From: CALFUK01 sp964398295
Lineage (GTDB): Bacteria > Bacteroidota > Bacteroidia > Chitinophagales > Saprospiraceae
Assembly (NCBI GenBank): GCA_964398295.1
Contig: CAYNMW010000257.1
Location: 1 to 5,226 of the forward strand
Reading direction: 5' to 3'
Length of the DNA stretch: 5,226 bases
Shown: positions 1-5,226 of the stretch, piece after piece
How the letters are laid out: the number at the start of each line of letters is the position of its first letter
How positions within the stretch are numbered: position 1 is the first letter of the stretch
Program-made: the position numbers and the translations under genes
Notes under the pieces: model-generated
Told to the model about the DNA's origin: nothing
Database searches by the model: none
Seen by the model: only the letters and a program-made list of their open reading frames with translations

Positions 1-8
1 CCCCTACC

Positions 9-27
9 ACCCATTTTTAGTGGGTTT
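9..27 (+). terminator. Small hairpin, possible weak terminator of an upstream gene
   Basis: ACCCA (9-13) pairs with TGGGT (21-25) around a 7-base T-rich loop, followed only by a short T run at 25-27. The stem is just 5 bp, so this is weak as an intrinsic terminator. It could equally be part of a regulatory site. The remainder of 1-130 shows no coding potential and no other structure I can support. Confidence 0.2.
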
Positions 28-57
28 CATCCTTAATTTTAATAGTAACGACCTTGG

Positions 58-70
58 ACAGCTATGCTGT
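58..70. promoter_or_regulatory. 13-bp palindrome ACAGC-TAT-GCTGT in the leader
   Basis: Perfect 5-bp arms (58-62 and 66-70) surround a 3-base centre about 60 bases upstream of the start codon. The arrangement could be an operator for a dimeric regulator or a short hairpin in the transcript. There is no T-run after it, so it is not a terminator. Nothing in the window names a regulator; the functional reading is speculative. Confidence 0.25.
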
Positions 71-85
71 TTACTATACCCCTAT

Positions 86-117
86 TTTGAATTAGCAGTT
101 CAATAACAATATTTTTT
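86..117 (+). promoter_or_regulatory. Weak candidate Bacteroidota-type promoter
   Basis: TTTG at 86-89 is followed after 20 bases by TATTTTTT at 110-117, which matches the Bacteroidota -7 consensus TAnnTTTG in all but the last base; the spacing is near that described for the -33 TTTG / -7 pair. Transcription from it would leave a leader of only a few bases before the ATG at 131. An alternative is CTATTTTG around 82-89 serving as a -7 element, but its TA and TTTG are one base too close. The region is AT-rich, so chance matches are likely. Confidence 0.2.
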
Positions 118-130
118 AACAATCCGCAAA

Positions 131-193
131 ATGAAAACAATCAAACTTAGTTTTACCACTTTACTTTTGTGTATAGGTATAATTGCTCATGCA
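131..193 (+). other. Sec signal peptide of the adhesin
   Basis: Residues 1-21 have a short basic start (M-K-T-I-K), a hydrophobic core of about 13 residues (L-L-L-C-I-G-I-I-A) and an A-H-A motif at 19-21. Cleavage after A21 would leave N22-D-E-C as the mature N-terminus, exactly where the first repeated module begins, which independently supports both the start codon and the cleavage site. The single Cys at position 14 is inside the core and is not followed by a lipobox-like arrangement, so a lipoprotein is less likely. Export through Sec followed by type IX secretion is inferred from the family. Confidence 0.9.
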
Positions 194-3100
194 AACGATG
201 AATGTGCTGATGCGACTATCCTAGGAAATCTGGAAAACTTTCAAAGTGTTTCTTACAATACAACCAATGCGACGCAATCAACATTGAGTTCTTGTGACAA
301 CGCTTCATTTAGTTATGCTGATATCTGGTACACATTTACCATGCCTTTCAATGGACAAATACGCATGTGGGACATTAGCGCTCTATATGCAGTTACGATT
401 TACGACGCTTGTGGCGCTACAGAATTATCCTGTGACTCAGGCAATCAATATGTAAGAAATTTAGTAGGAGGACAAACCTACGTTATTAGATATTACTCAA
501 GGGATATTTACAAAGGGAGTGGAAGCTTCAATATTCAAGCTTTTAGTGTAGTCAGTAATGATGAATGTGTTTCCGCAATTGACATAGGAGACATTAGCAC
601 TTTAAATCTTGTAAACTTTGATAATAGAGGAGCGACTGAAACAACAGATGGGTCATGTGAGACAGCCACGCGCTATCATCATGATATGTTCTATTCCTTT
701 ACCATGCCCTTTACAGGGAAAATTCGTTTGACTGATGTTAGCTCGCTTAATACAGTGAGCATCTATACGGACTGCAGTTTGAGCAACGAAATTTATTGCA
801 GCTCTTCGAATGGTTTTGTAGAAGGTCTTAGCAATGGCACTACTTATATATTGAGATATTCTGTTAGAGATATTTATACAGGAGAAGATGATTTCGCCAT
901 TCAAGCTTTTGAGCCTGTAGCTAACAATGATTGCTTTGGGGCAGAAATGATTCCGAATATCAGTACAAGTCAATTGGTAAATTTTGATGTTAGAGGAGCT
1001 ACACAAACCTCCAACTCATCTTGTGATAATGATAACAATGTGTACCTAGACTTGTGGTACGAATTTGTAATGCCTTTTGATGGTCAAATTCATATAACAG
1101 ACCTCAGTAGCTTGCATGCAATGACCCTAAGAACTCCCTGTGAATTCGAAGCAGAAGAACTGGACTGTATCAATGGCAATGGTTTTATGTATGATTTAGT
1201 AGGTGGTCAAACGTACACCCTGGTATTTAGTGTTAGAGATATTTACGCAGGTGCAGATGATTTTAGAATCATTGCAGTGCAGCCAGAATCAAATGATGAA
1301 TGCGACAATAGAATCATAATCCCAGATGTTGAATTAGGCCAACTGATTTTATTTGATACAAGAGGAGCAACCGAAAGTACAGATTCAGATTGTGATAACG
1401 CCCTGAATAACAACCATGATATTTGGTATGAATTTACCATGCCTTTCTTAGGAAATATTCACATGACAGACGTAAGTGGATTAAATATTGTTACCCTCTA
1501 CGACGCTTGTGGAGGAGCAGAATTAGCTTGTGCCAACGGCAATACTTTCTTTTATGATCTTTCACCAAATACAACATATGTATTAAGATATTCCATGAGA
1601 GATATTTACGCTGGTCCTGATGATTTTCATATTCAAGCATGGCCTAAAATCTTAAATGATGAATGTGCTGATGCTGTTGAAATAAACAGCGTTTTAAATC
1701 TCCAAACTATCGTCTTTGAACCAAGAGGTGCTTCTGAATCTCTAGATGGTTCTTGTGAAAGTGCAGCTAATATCAACCATGACTTTTGGTATAATTTTAC
1801 CATGCCTTGTGATGGAACATTACAATTTACTGATGTAAGTGGATTGCACTATGTAGTTCTTTATGATGCTTGTGGTGGAAATGAAATTGGATGTATGGCT
1901 GGAAACGCCGTATTTAATGGACTCACTGGAGGAACTGAATATTTTTTCAAATATTCGATGCAAGCCATCTTTGCTACTAATGCAGAAGACTTTGCCATGC
2001 AAGTCTTTCCAGATGCTTTAGGAATTGATGTAGAAGTAAATAATTCAGACTGTAATTCTTCAAATGGATCTATATCAATTACTATGGTTTCATGTGGTAT
2101 TGCACCCTATACTTATTCATGGAGTACAGGAGAGACAACACCGGATCTAGTTGAAATTCCAGTAGGCGTATATACAGTAACTGTTACAGATGTTTTAGGT
2201 ACTACAGTAGAAGAATCGATCACTGTAGATAGTGATGAAGTTGATATTCAAAGTAGCATTTCAACTATCAATGAAACTTGTGGATTGTCCAATGGTGCAA
2301 TTGATTTGACCATTATAGATGGACAAGGTCCTTATACTTTTCTTTGGAATAATGGCGCTACATCAGAAGACTTAGACAATCTTTCAGCAGGAACATATAA
2401 TGTTGCCATTACCGATGCCAATGGCTGTATTGGTAATGCAAGTGCAACAGTTGTTGAAGATCTAGTTGTCTTTGATATTGAGAGTGACGTCGAAGACGCA
2501 TTCTGTGAAAATGCAAATGGATCAATTGATATTGAAGTCTCAGGAGATGCACCTCCTTTTACGTATCAATGGAGTAATGGCGCAACAACAGAAGACTTAA
2601 ACAATCTTTCGCCTGCGACATATGAGCTTACCATTACTGATGCGAATGGCTGTACTGTTGATTTTGTAGAAACCGTGAATAATGCCATCTATACATTAAG
2701 TTTAACGGCAACCATTGTAGACGAGGATTGTGAAGAATTAGGCTCGATCTTAGTTATGCCTAGTGGAGGTGTTGGACCTTACGATGTTTTTTGGGAAGAT
2801 GATTTTATAGGTGATTTTAGAGATGGATTAGCTGCTGGGACTTATGCTGTTTTTGTTTCTGATGCCAATGGTTGTGTTGGGGAAGCAGCCTACACTGTTA
2901 ATGATGCATGCATTCCATGCCCAGATATTACCCTTGATATCGCAAGCTCTGCTGCAACTTGCACAAGCGATGATGGCTATGCAAATGTTGTAGGAGTGAA
3001 CGGAGGTGTTGGACCATACACATACCAATGGAGCAATGGAGACACCGGACCTGATTTGACTGATGTACCATTTGGCTTGTATACACTAACAGTTACAGAT

Positions 3101-5226
3101 GCCGAAGGCTGCACAGATGAGTCAGAAATTATGGTTGAACAATTTGAAACTGAAATTGGTCTTTCCTTTGTTACGACTGACGAAAATTGTGGTAACAGTA
3201 ATGGAGTCATTTCATCATTTGTCATAGATGGTCAACAACCTATTTCGTACTTATGGAATACAGGATCAACAGACTTCGAATTAACAGATGTTAGTTCAGG
3301 TGTATATACACTTACGGTAACAGATGCTAATGGATGCACTGCTGTACAATCTGGGGCAGTTGGTGAATTCAATTATGAAATAACTTTTGAAAGTATCATC
3401 ACAGATGAATCATGCGATTTGTCAGATGGTTCAATAGAAATAAACCCAAGTGTTGGAATAGCACCTTTTACATTTCAGTGGAGTACTGGTGATGTTGAGC
3501 AAGGGGGAATCTTAAATGATCTTGTTGAAGGGAATTACGATGTTACGATCACTGATGCGAATGGTTGTTTTGGTGTGGCTTCATTTGAGATTGAATATGA
3601 TTGTCAAGAATGTCCAACAATTTCAGCTGAATTTGAAGTGATGAATCCTAGCTGTCTTGGCGATGATGGATCTGCATCAGTCATTTCTGTCTCTGGAGGA
3701 GTAGCTAGCTATTCTTTTATGTGGAGCAATGGAGATAACGATGATGTCTTAGATAATGTTACAGCAGGTAATTACCAAGTGACGATCACAGACGCTAATG
3801 GATGCACAGGTGAAGAAATGGTGATTATAGAACCGTATGTTTCTGATGTATTAATAGAATTTAATGTAACCAATGCAACTTGTGGAAATCCGAATGGTTC
3901 AATTGCAGCTGCCGTAATTAATGCAAGCGATCCAATAAGTTATAATTGGAGTAATGGTGCAACAACAAATCCAGCAACAAATTTAGCACCTGGTACTTAT
4001 GATTTAACCATTGTCGATGGAGTGGGATGTATCTTCTTCGCTAGTACCGTAGTAGGAGATGATGTATATACGCCCAATCTTGTTGGAGAAGTTTCAAATG
4101 TATCTTGCGATGGTGATGACGGGTCGATTGATTTGACCGTCCAAAACGGCGTTGGTCCATACACCTACTTATGGAGTAATGGATCCACGCAAGAAGACCT
4201 TTCGGATCTTGAACCAGCTACTTATTCCGTTTTGGTAATAGACGCGAATGGTTGCACAGCTACAGCCTCATTTGATGTATTGTCTGATTGTAATGAATGT
4301 CCAGAAATAGACTTGACTTTTGAAGTAGTTTCTGCTACTTGTGATTTAAATGATGGTTCAGCTTCAGTTATTTCTGTTTCCGGAGGAGTAGCAAGTTATT
4401 CATTTATTTGGGATACCGGAACAGTTGGTCCTGAGCTTACAGATGTATCAAGCGGCCAGTATACAGTTACCGTTACCGATGCTAATAATTGCACGGATGA
4501 AGCAACTGTCGAAATTACTGATGATTGTGAATGTCCGTTCATTAGCTTCGACACAAGTATTCTAAATCCAACTTGTCAAGCCACTGATGGTGCAATTTCG
4601 ATTGCCATCATTGCTGGCGGAGTCGCACCATATACCATTCAATGGAGTACAGGTGCAAGTGGAACTACCCTACTTGATATTCCTGCTGGAACCTACGGGG
4701 TTACTCTAACGGATGCAATCGGATGTACAGTTTCGGATGATAATATTGTAGTAGAAAGCAATGACATCACCATATTTACAGAAGCTTTTGTCAGTGATGC
4801 CACTTGTGACAATGCTGATGGTTTCATAGATATTGCACCAGCAAATGGAGAAGCTCCATTCGTCTTCTCTTGGAGCAATGGAGAAAATACAGAAGACTTA
4901 TTTAATCTTGTTCCTGATGTTTATACAGTTACGATTACTGATGCGAATGGATGTCTTGGCGTTGAATCATTTGAAGTATTTGATGACTGCGTTGATGATT
5001 GTATTGTAGAAAACGAAGAAGATTTTGAGTCTGGTTGGGGTATTTGGATTGACGGAGGTGTTGATGCCAGAAGATCTATTTTCGATATGTCTTATGCGAA
5101 TAGCGGTGTATACTGCGTCAGATTAAGAGACAACTCAGGAGAAGAGTCCTCTATATACACTGAAGTGACAGACTTTAGTATTTATCAATCCGCTGAAATT
5201 TATTTGAGCTTCTATACCGTGAGTAT
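131..5226 (+). CDS. Giant secreted SprB-repeat adhesin-like surface protein, 3' end beyond window (partial)
   Basis: This frame stays open for 1698 complete codons and runs off the window, so the protein is longer than seen. The start is ATG at 131: an in-frame TAA at 104-106 closes the frame upstream, no other ATG lies between, and the ATG leads directly into a signal peptide. Domain order is signal peptide (1-21), five cysteine-containing N-D-E-C modules (22-629), thirteen SprB-type repeats (630-1624), and the beginning of an F-E-S-G-W-G domain (1625 on). In Bacteroidota, proteins with SprB repeats are typically exported by the type IX system; the founding member, Flavobacterium johnsoniae SprB, is a mobile gliding adhesin. 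That this protein is a surface adhesin is an inference from architecture; the ligand is unknown, and gliding need not be involved. No transmembrane segment is seen after the signal peptide. A T9SS C-terminal sorting domain is expected downstream but not visible. No Shine-Dalgarno is present; A at -3, -12 and -13 fits Bacteroidota initiation. It is not called sprB because domain order and length differ or are unknown. Confidence 0.97.
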   Translation, partial: MKTIKLSFTTLLLCIGIIAHANDECADATILGNLENFQSVSYNTTNATQSTLSSCDNASFSYADIWYTFTMPFNGQIRMWDISALYAVTIYDACGATELSCDSGNQYVRNLVGGQTYVIRYYSRDIYKGSGSFNIQAFSVVSNDECVSAIDIGDISTLNLVNFDNRGATETTDGSCETATRYHHDMFYSFTMPFTGKIRLTDVSSLNTVSIYTDCSLSNEIYCSSSNGFVEGLSNGTTYILRYSVRDIYTGEDDFAIQAFEPVANNDCFGAEMIPNISTSQLVNFDVRGATQTSNSSCDNDNNVYLDLWYEFVMPFDGQIHITDLSSLHAMTLRTPCEFEAEELDCINGNGFMYDLVGGQTYTLVFSVRDIYAGADDFRIIAVQPESNDECDNRIIIPDVELGQLILFDTRGATESTDSDCDNALNNNHDIWYEFTMPFLGNIHMTDVSGLNIVTLYDACGGAELACANGNTFFYDLSPNTTYVLRYSMRDIYAGPDDFHIQAWPKILNDECADAVEINSVLNLQTIVFEPRGASESLDGSCESAANINHDFWYNFTMPCDGTLQFTDVSGLHYVVLYDACGGNEIGCMAGNAVFNGLTGGTEYFFKYSMQAIFATNAEDFAMQVFPDALGIDVEVNNSDCNSSNGSISITMVSCGIAPYTYSWSTGETTPDLVEIPVGVYTVTVTDVLGTTVEESITVDSDEVDIQSSISTINETCGLSNGAIDLTIIDGQGPYTFLWNNGATSEDLDNLSAGTYNVAITDANGCIGNASATVVEDLVVFDIESDVEDAFCENANGSIDIEVSGDAPPFTYQWSNGATTEDLNNLSPATYELTITDANGCTVDFVETVNNAIYTLSLTATIVDEDCEELGSILVMPSGGVGPYDVFWEDDFIGDFRDGLAAGTYAVFVSDANGCVGEAAYTVNDACIPCPDITLDIASSAATCTSDDGYANVVGVNGGVGPYTYQWSNGDTGPDLTDVPFGLYTLTVTDAEGCTDESEIMVEQFETEIGLSFVTTDENCGNSNGVISSFVIDGQQPISYLWNTGSTDFELTDVSSGVYTLTVTDANGCTAVQSGAVGEFNYEITFESIITDESCDLSDGSIEINPSVGIAPFTFQWSTGDVEQGGILNDLVEGNYDVTITDANGCFGVASFEIEYDCQECPTISAEFEVMNPSCLGDDGSASVISVSGGVASYSFMWSNGDNDDVLDNVTAGNYQVTITDANGCTGEEMVIIEPYVSDVLIEFNVTNATCGNPNGSIAAAVINASDPISYNWSNGATTNPATNLAPGTYDLTIVDGVGCIFFASTVVGDDVYTPNLVGEVSNVSCDGDDGSIDLTVQNGVGPYTYLWSNGSTQEDLSDLEPATYSVLVIDANGCTATASFDVLSDCNECPEIDLTFEVVSATCDLNDGSASVISVSGGVASYSFIWDTGTVGPELTDVSSGQYTVTVTDANNCTDEATVEITDDCECPFISFDTSILNPTCQATDGAISIAIIAGGVAPYTIQWSTGASGTTLLDIPAGTYGVTLTDAIGCTVSDDNIVVESNDITIFTEAFVSDATCDNADGFIDIAPANGEAPFVFSWSNGENTEDLFNLVPDVYTVTITDANGCLGVESFEVFDDCVDDCIVENEEDFESGWGIWIDGGVDARRSIFDMSYANSGVYCVRLRDNSGEESSIYTEVTDFSIYQSAEIYLSFYTVS
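194..2017 (+). repeat. Five tandem N-D-E-C modules (protein residues 22-629)
   Basis: Five modules follow one another without linkers: 194-556, 557-922, 923-1291, 1292-1654 and 1655-2017, of 121, 122, 123, 121 and 121 residues. Shared landmarks in order are N-D-E-C (N-N-D-C in module 3), F-D-x-R-G-A-T (modules 2-4; E-P-R-G-A-S in 5), a second Cys in S-C-(D/E), W-Y-x-F-T-M-P-F-x-G (F-Y-S-F in module 2), (D)-x-S-x-L, Y-D-A-C-G or a variant, a fourth Cys about seven residues later, G-G-x-T-Y, and R-D-I-Y-x-G. In module 1 the cysteines are C25, C55, C94 and C101; the same four recur in all modules and probably make two disulfides each. The pattern resembles beta-sandwich modules of the pre-peptidase C-terminal (PPC)-like type found in secreted Bacteroidota proteins, but I do not recognise a named family with certainty. 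Substrate or glycan binding is possible and unproven. Confidence 0.9.
2018..2926 (+). repeat. SprB-type repeats R1-R4 (protein residues 630-932)
   Basis: R1 is 2018-2239, R2 2240-2467, R3 2468-2689 and R4 2690-2926 (74, 76, 74 and 79 residues). The usual repeat has an early Cys followed by x-x-x-N/D-G-x-I, then P-Y-T-Y-x-W-S-N-G-A-T-x-E-D-L, G-T-Y-x-V-T-I-T-D-A-N-G-C. This matches the SprB repeat family (PF13573, from memory), which is expected to fold as a small Ig-like beta-sandwich. R2 and R3 look recently duplicated: 37 of 41 bases match between 2345-2385 and 2570-2610. R1 lacks the Cys of the N-G-C motif (Thr at residue 691) but has an extra Cys at 655. R4 has W-E-D-D-F-I-G in place of W-S-N-G, carries the only Arg of the SprB region (R897), and ends in an added C-I-P-C-P segment. 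Confidence 0.92.
2927..3619 (+). repeat. SprB-type repeats R5-R7 (protein residues 933-1163)
   Basis: R5 is 2927-3148, R6 3149-3373 and R7 3374-3619 (74, 75 and 82 residues). All three keep the early Cys, the aromatic-x-W-(S/N)-(N/T)-G core and a closing T-D-A-(N/E)-G-C. R5 opens with Ile just after the C-P-D cap of R4 and carries N-G-G-V-G-P. R6 carries C-G-N-S-N-G and P-I-S-Y-L-W. R7 opens with Tyr, has a short insertion after W-S-T-G (D-V-E-Q-G-G-I) and ends in D-C-Q-E-C-P-T, a cap equivalent to that of R4. The block is 693 bp and lines up repeat for repeat with R8-R10. Confidence 0.92.
3620..4306 (+). repeat. SprB-type repeats R8-R10 (protein residues 1164-1392)
   Basis: R8 is 3620-3844, R9 3845-4066 and R10 4067-4306 (75, 74 and 80 residues). 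R8 opens with Ile and carries S-G-G-V before the aromatic core, as R5 does (N-G-G-V). R9 shares C-G-N-x-N-G and P-I-S-Y-x-W with R6. R10 opens with Tyr and ends in D-C-N-E-C-P-E, matching R7 and R4. R9 departs from the closing motif, with V-D-G-V-G-C where others have T-D-A-N-G-C, but keeps the cysteine. Block length is 687 bp. The correspondence with R5-R7 suggests that a three-repeat unit was duplicated, followed by divergence. Confidence 0.92.
4307..5002 (+). repeat. SprB-type repeats R11-R13 (protein residues 1393-1624)
   Basis: R11 is 4307-4540, R12 4541-4765 and R13 4766-5002 (78, 75 and 79 residues). R11 and R12 both resemble the first position of the earlier blocks (Ile start, G-G-V before the core). 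R11 ends in its own shorter cap, D-C-E-C-P, so the period of three is disturbed here even though the total length (696 bp) is kept. R13 resembles the last position of the blocks and ends in D-D-C-V-D-D-C, a cap without the proline, which leads straight into the next domain. R11 has D-A-N-N-C for D-A-N-G-C and R12 has D-A-I-G-C; the cysteines are retained. Confidence 0.9.
5003..5226 (+). other. Start of C-terminal F-E-S-G-W-G domain (MAM/jelly-roll-like), truncated by window
   Basis: From residue 1625 the SprB pattern stops and a new sequence type begins: D-F-E-S-G-W-G-I-W (1631-1639), D-G-G-x-D-A-R-R-S (1641-1649), Y-A-N-S-G-V-Y-C-V-R-L-R-D-N (1655-1668), then alternating polar and hydrophobic residues typical of beta strands. 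This set of motifs is familiar from C-terminal parts of secreted Bacteroidota proteins, where it usually precedes other modules or the T9SS sorting domain, and it recalls MAM or concanavalin-like jelly-roll domains. That assignment is made from memory of motifs. Only 74 residues are visible, so its end, any metal or ligand site and what follows cannot be judged. Confidence 0.7.

Noticed and set aside
54..80. Sigma-70-like TTGGAC / TATACC promoter
   Set aside because: The spacing is 15 bases, the -10 match is poor, and the principal sigma factor of Bacteroidota uses a different consensus.
131..193. Lipoprotein signal peptide because of Cys14
   Set aside because: The cysteine is in the middle of the hydrophobic core with no small-residue lipobox before it, and A-H-A at 19-21 gives a better type I cleavage site.
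653..1006. Minus-strand open frame of 117 codons
   Set aside because: It lies wholly opposite the N-D-E-C modules, whose plus-strand frame is proven by tandem protein repeats. The antisense product has no recognisable motif and no repeat structure of its own.
1243..2002. Minus-strand open frames of 65 (1243-1440) and 60 (1820-2002) codons
   Set aside because: Both are short and antisense to the repeat array, with no leader or domain support.
2828..3225. Two overlapping minus-strand open frames (66 and 82 codons)
   Set aside because: They are antisense to SprB repeats R4-R6, overlap each other, and have low-complexity Ser/Thr/Pro-rich translations typical of the reverse strand of such repeats.
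4693..4878. Minus-strand open frame of 61 codons
   Set aside because: It is antisense to R12-R13 and has no features of a gene.
2018..5002. CRISPR-like or non-coding tandem repeat array
   Set aside because: The period is about 225 bp, the DNA of the units differs widely while the protein motif is kept, and the frame is continuous. This is a protein repeat, not a CRISPR or satellite.

Overview
The window is occupied by one very long plus-strand gene. It starts at 131 and is still open at the last base, so at least 1698 codons are visible. The product is a secreted, repeat-built cell-surface protein of the SprB-repeat adhesin type. The AT-rich DNA, the absence of a Shine-Dalgarno sequence, the SprB-type repeats (W-S-N-G ... 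G-T-Y-x-V-T-I-T-D-A-N-G-C) and an F-E-S-G-W-G C-terminal domain all point to a gliding or biofilm-forming member of the Bacteroidota. A Saprospiraceae- or Flavobacteriia-like origin is my best guess, but the genus cannot be read from this window.

Layout: 1-130 is a non-coding leader with weak promoter-like elements, a small hairpin and a 13-bp palindrome. 131-193 encodes a signal peptide with an A-H-A cleavage site. 194-2017 encodes five tandem modules of 121-123 residues, each opening with N-D-E-C or a close variant and each carrying four conserved cysteines. 2018-5002 encodes thirteen SprB-type repeats (R1-R13) of 74-82 residues. 5003-5226 encodes the start of a different domain (F-E-S-G-W-G, then Y-C-V-R-L-R-D), cut by the window edge. 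The true C-terminus, where a type IX secretion (T9SS) sorting domain would be expected, lies outside.

Two patterns go beyond simple domain naming. First, the SprB array has a higher-order period: R4, R7, R10 and R13 end in a second cysteine pair, mostly D-C-x-x-C-P, and repeats in equivalent positions between these caps resemble each other more than their neighbours. Blocks R2-R4, R5-R7, R8-R10 and R11-R13 measure 687, 693, 687 and 696 bp. Second, the whole 995-residue SprB region contains one basic residue (one Arg, no Lys, no His) against about 160 Asp/Glu by hand count, whereas the domains on both sides contain Arg normally. The likely picture is an exported, disulfide-stabilised, strongly acidic stalk. 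The N-terminal modules would form one functional section and the C-terminal domain would lead to the anchor. Ligand and exact role cannot be read from the sequence. No other gene, RNA gene, mobile element or CRISPR array is supported.
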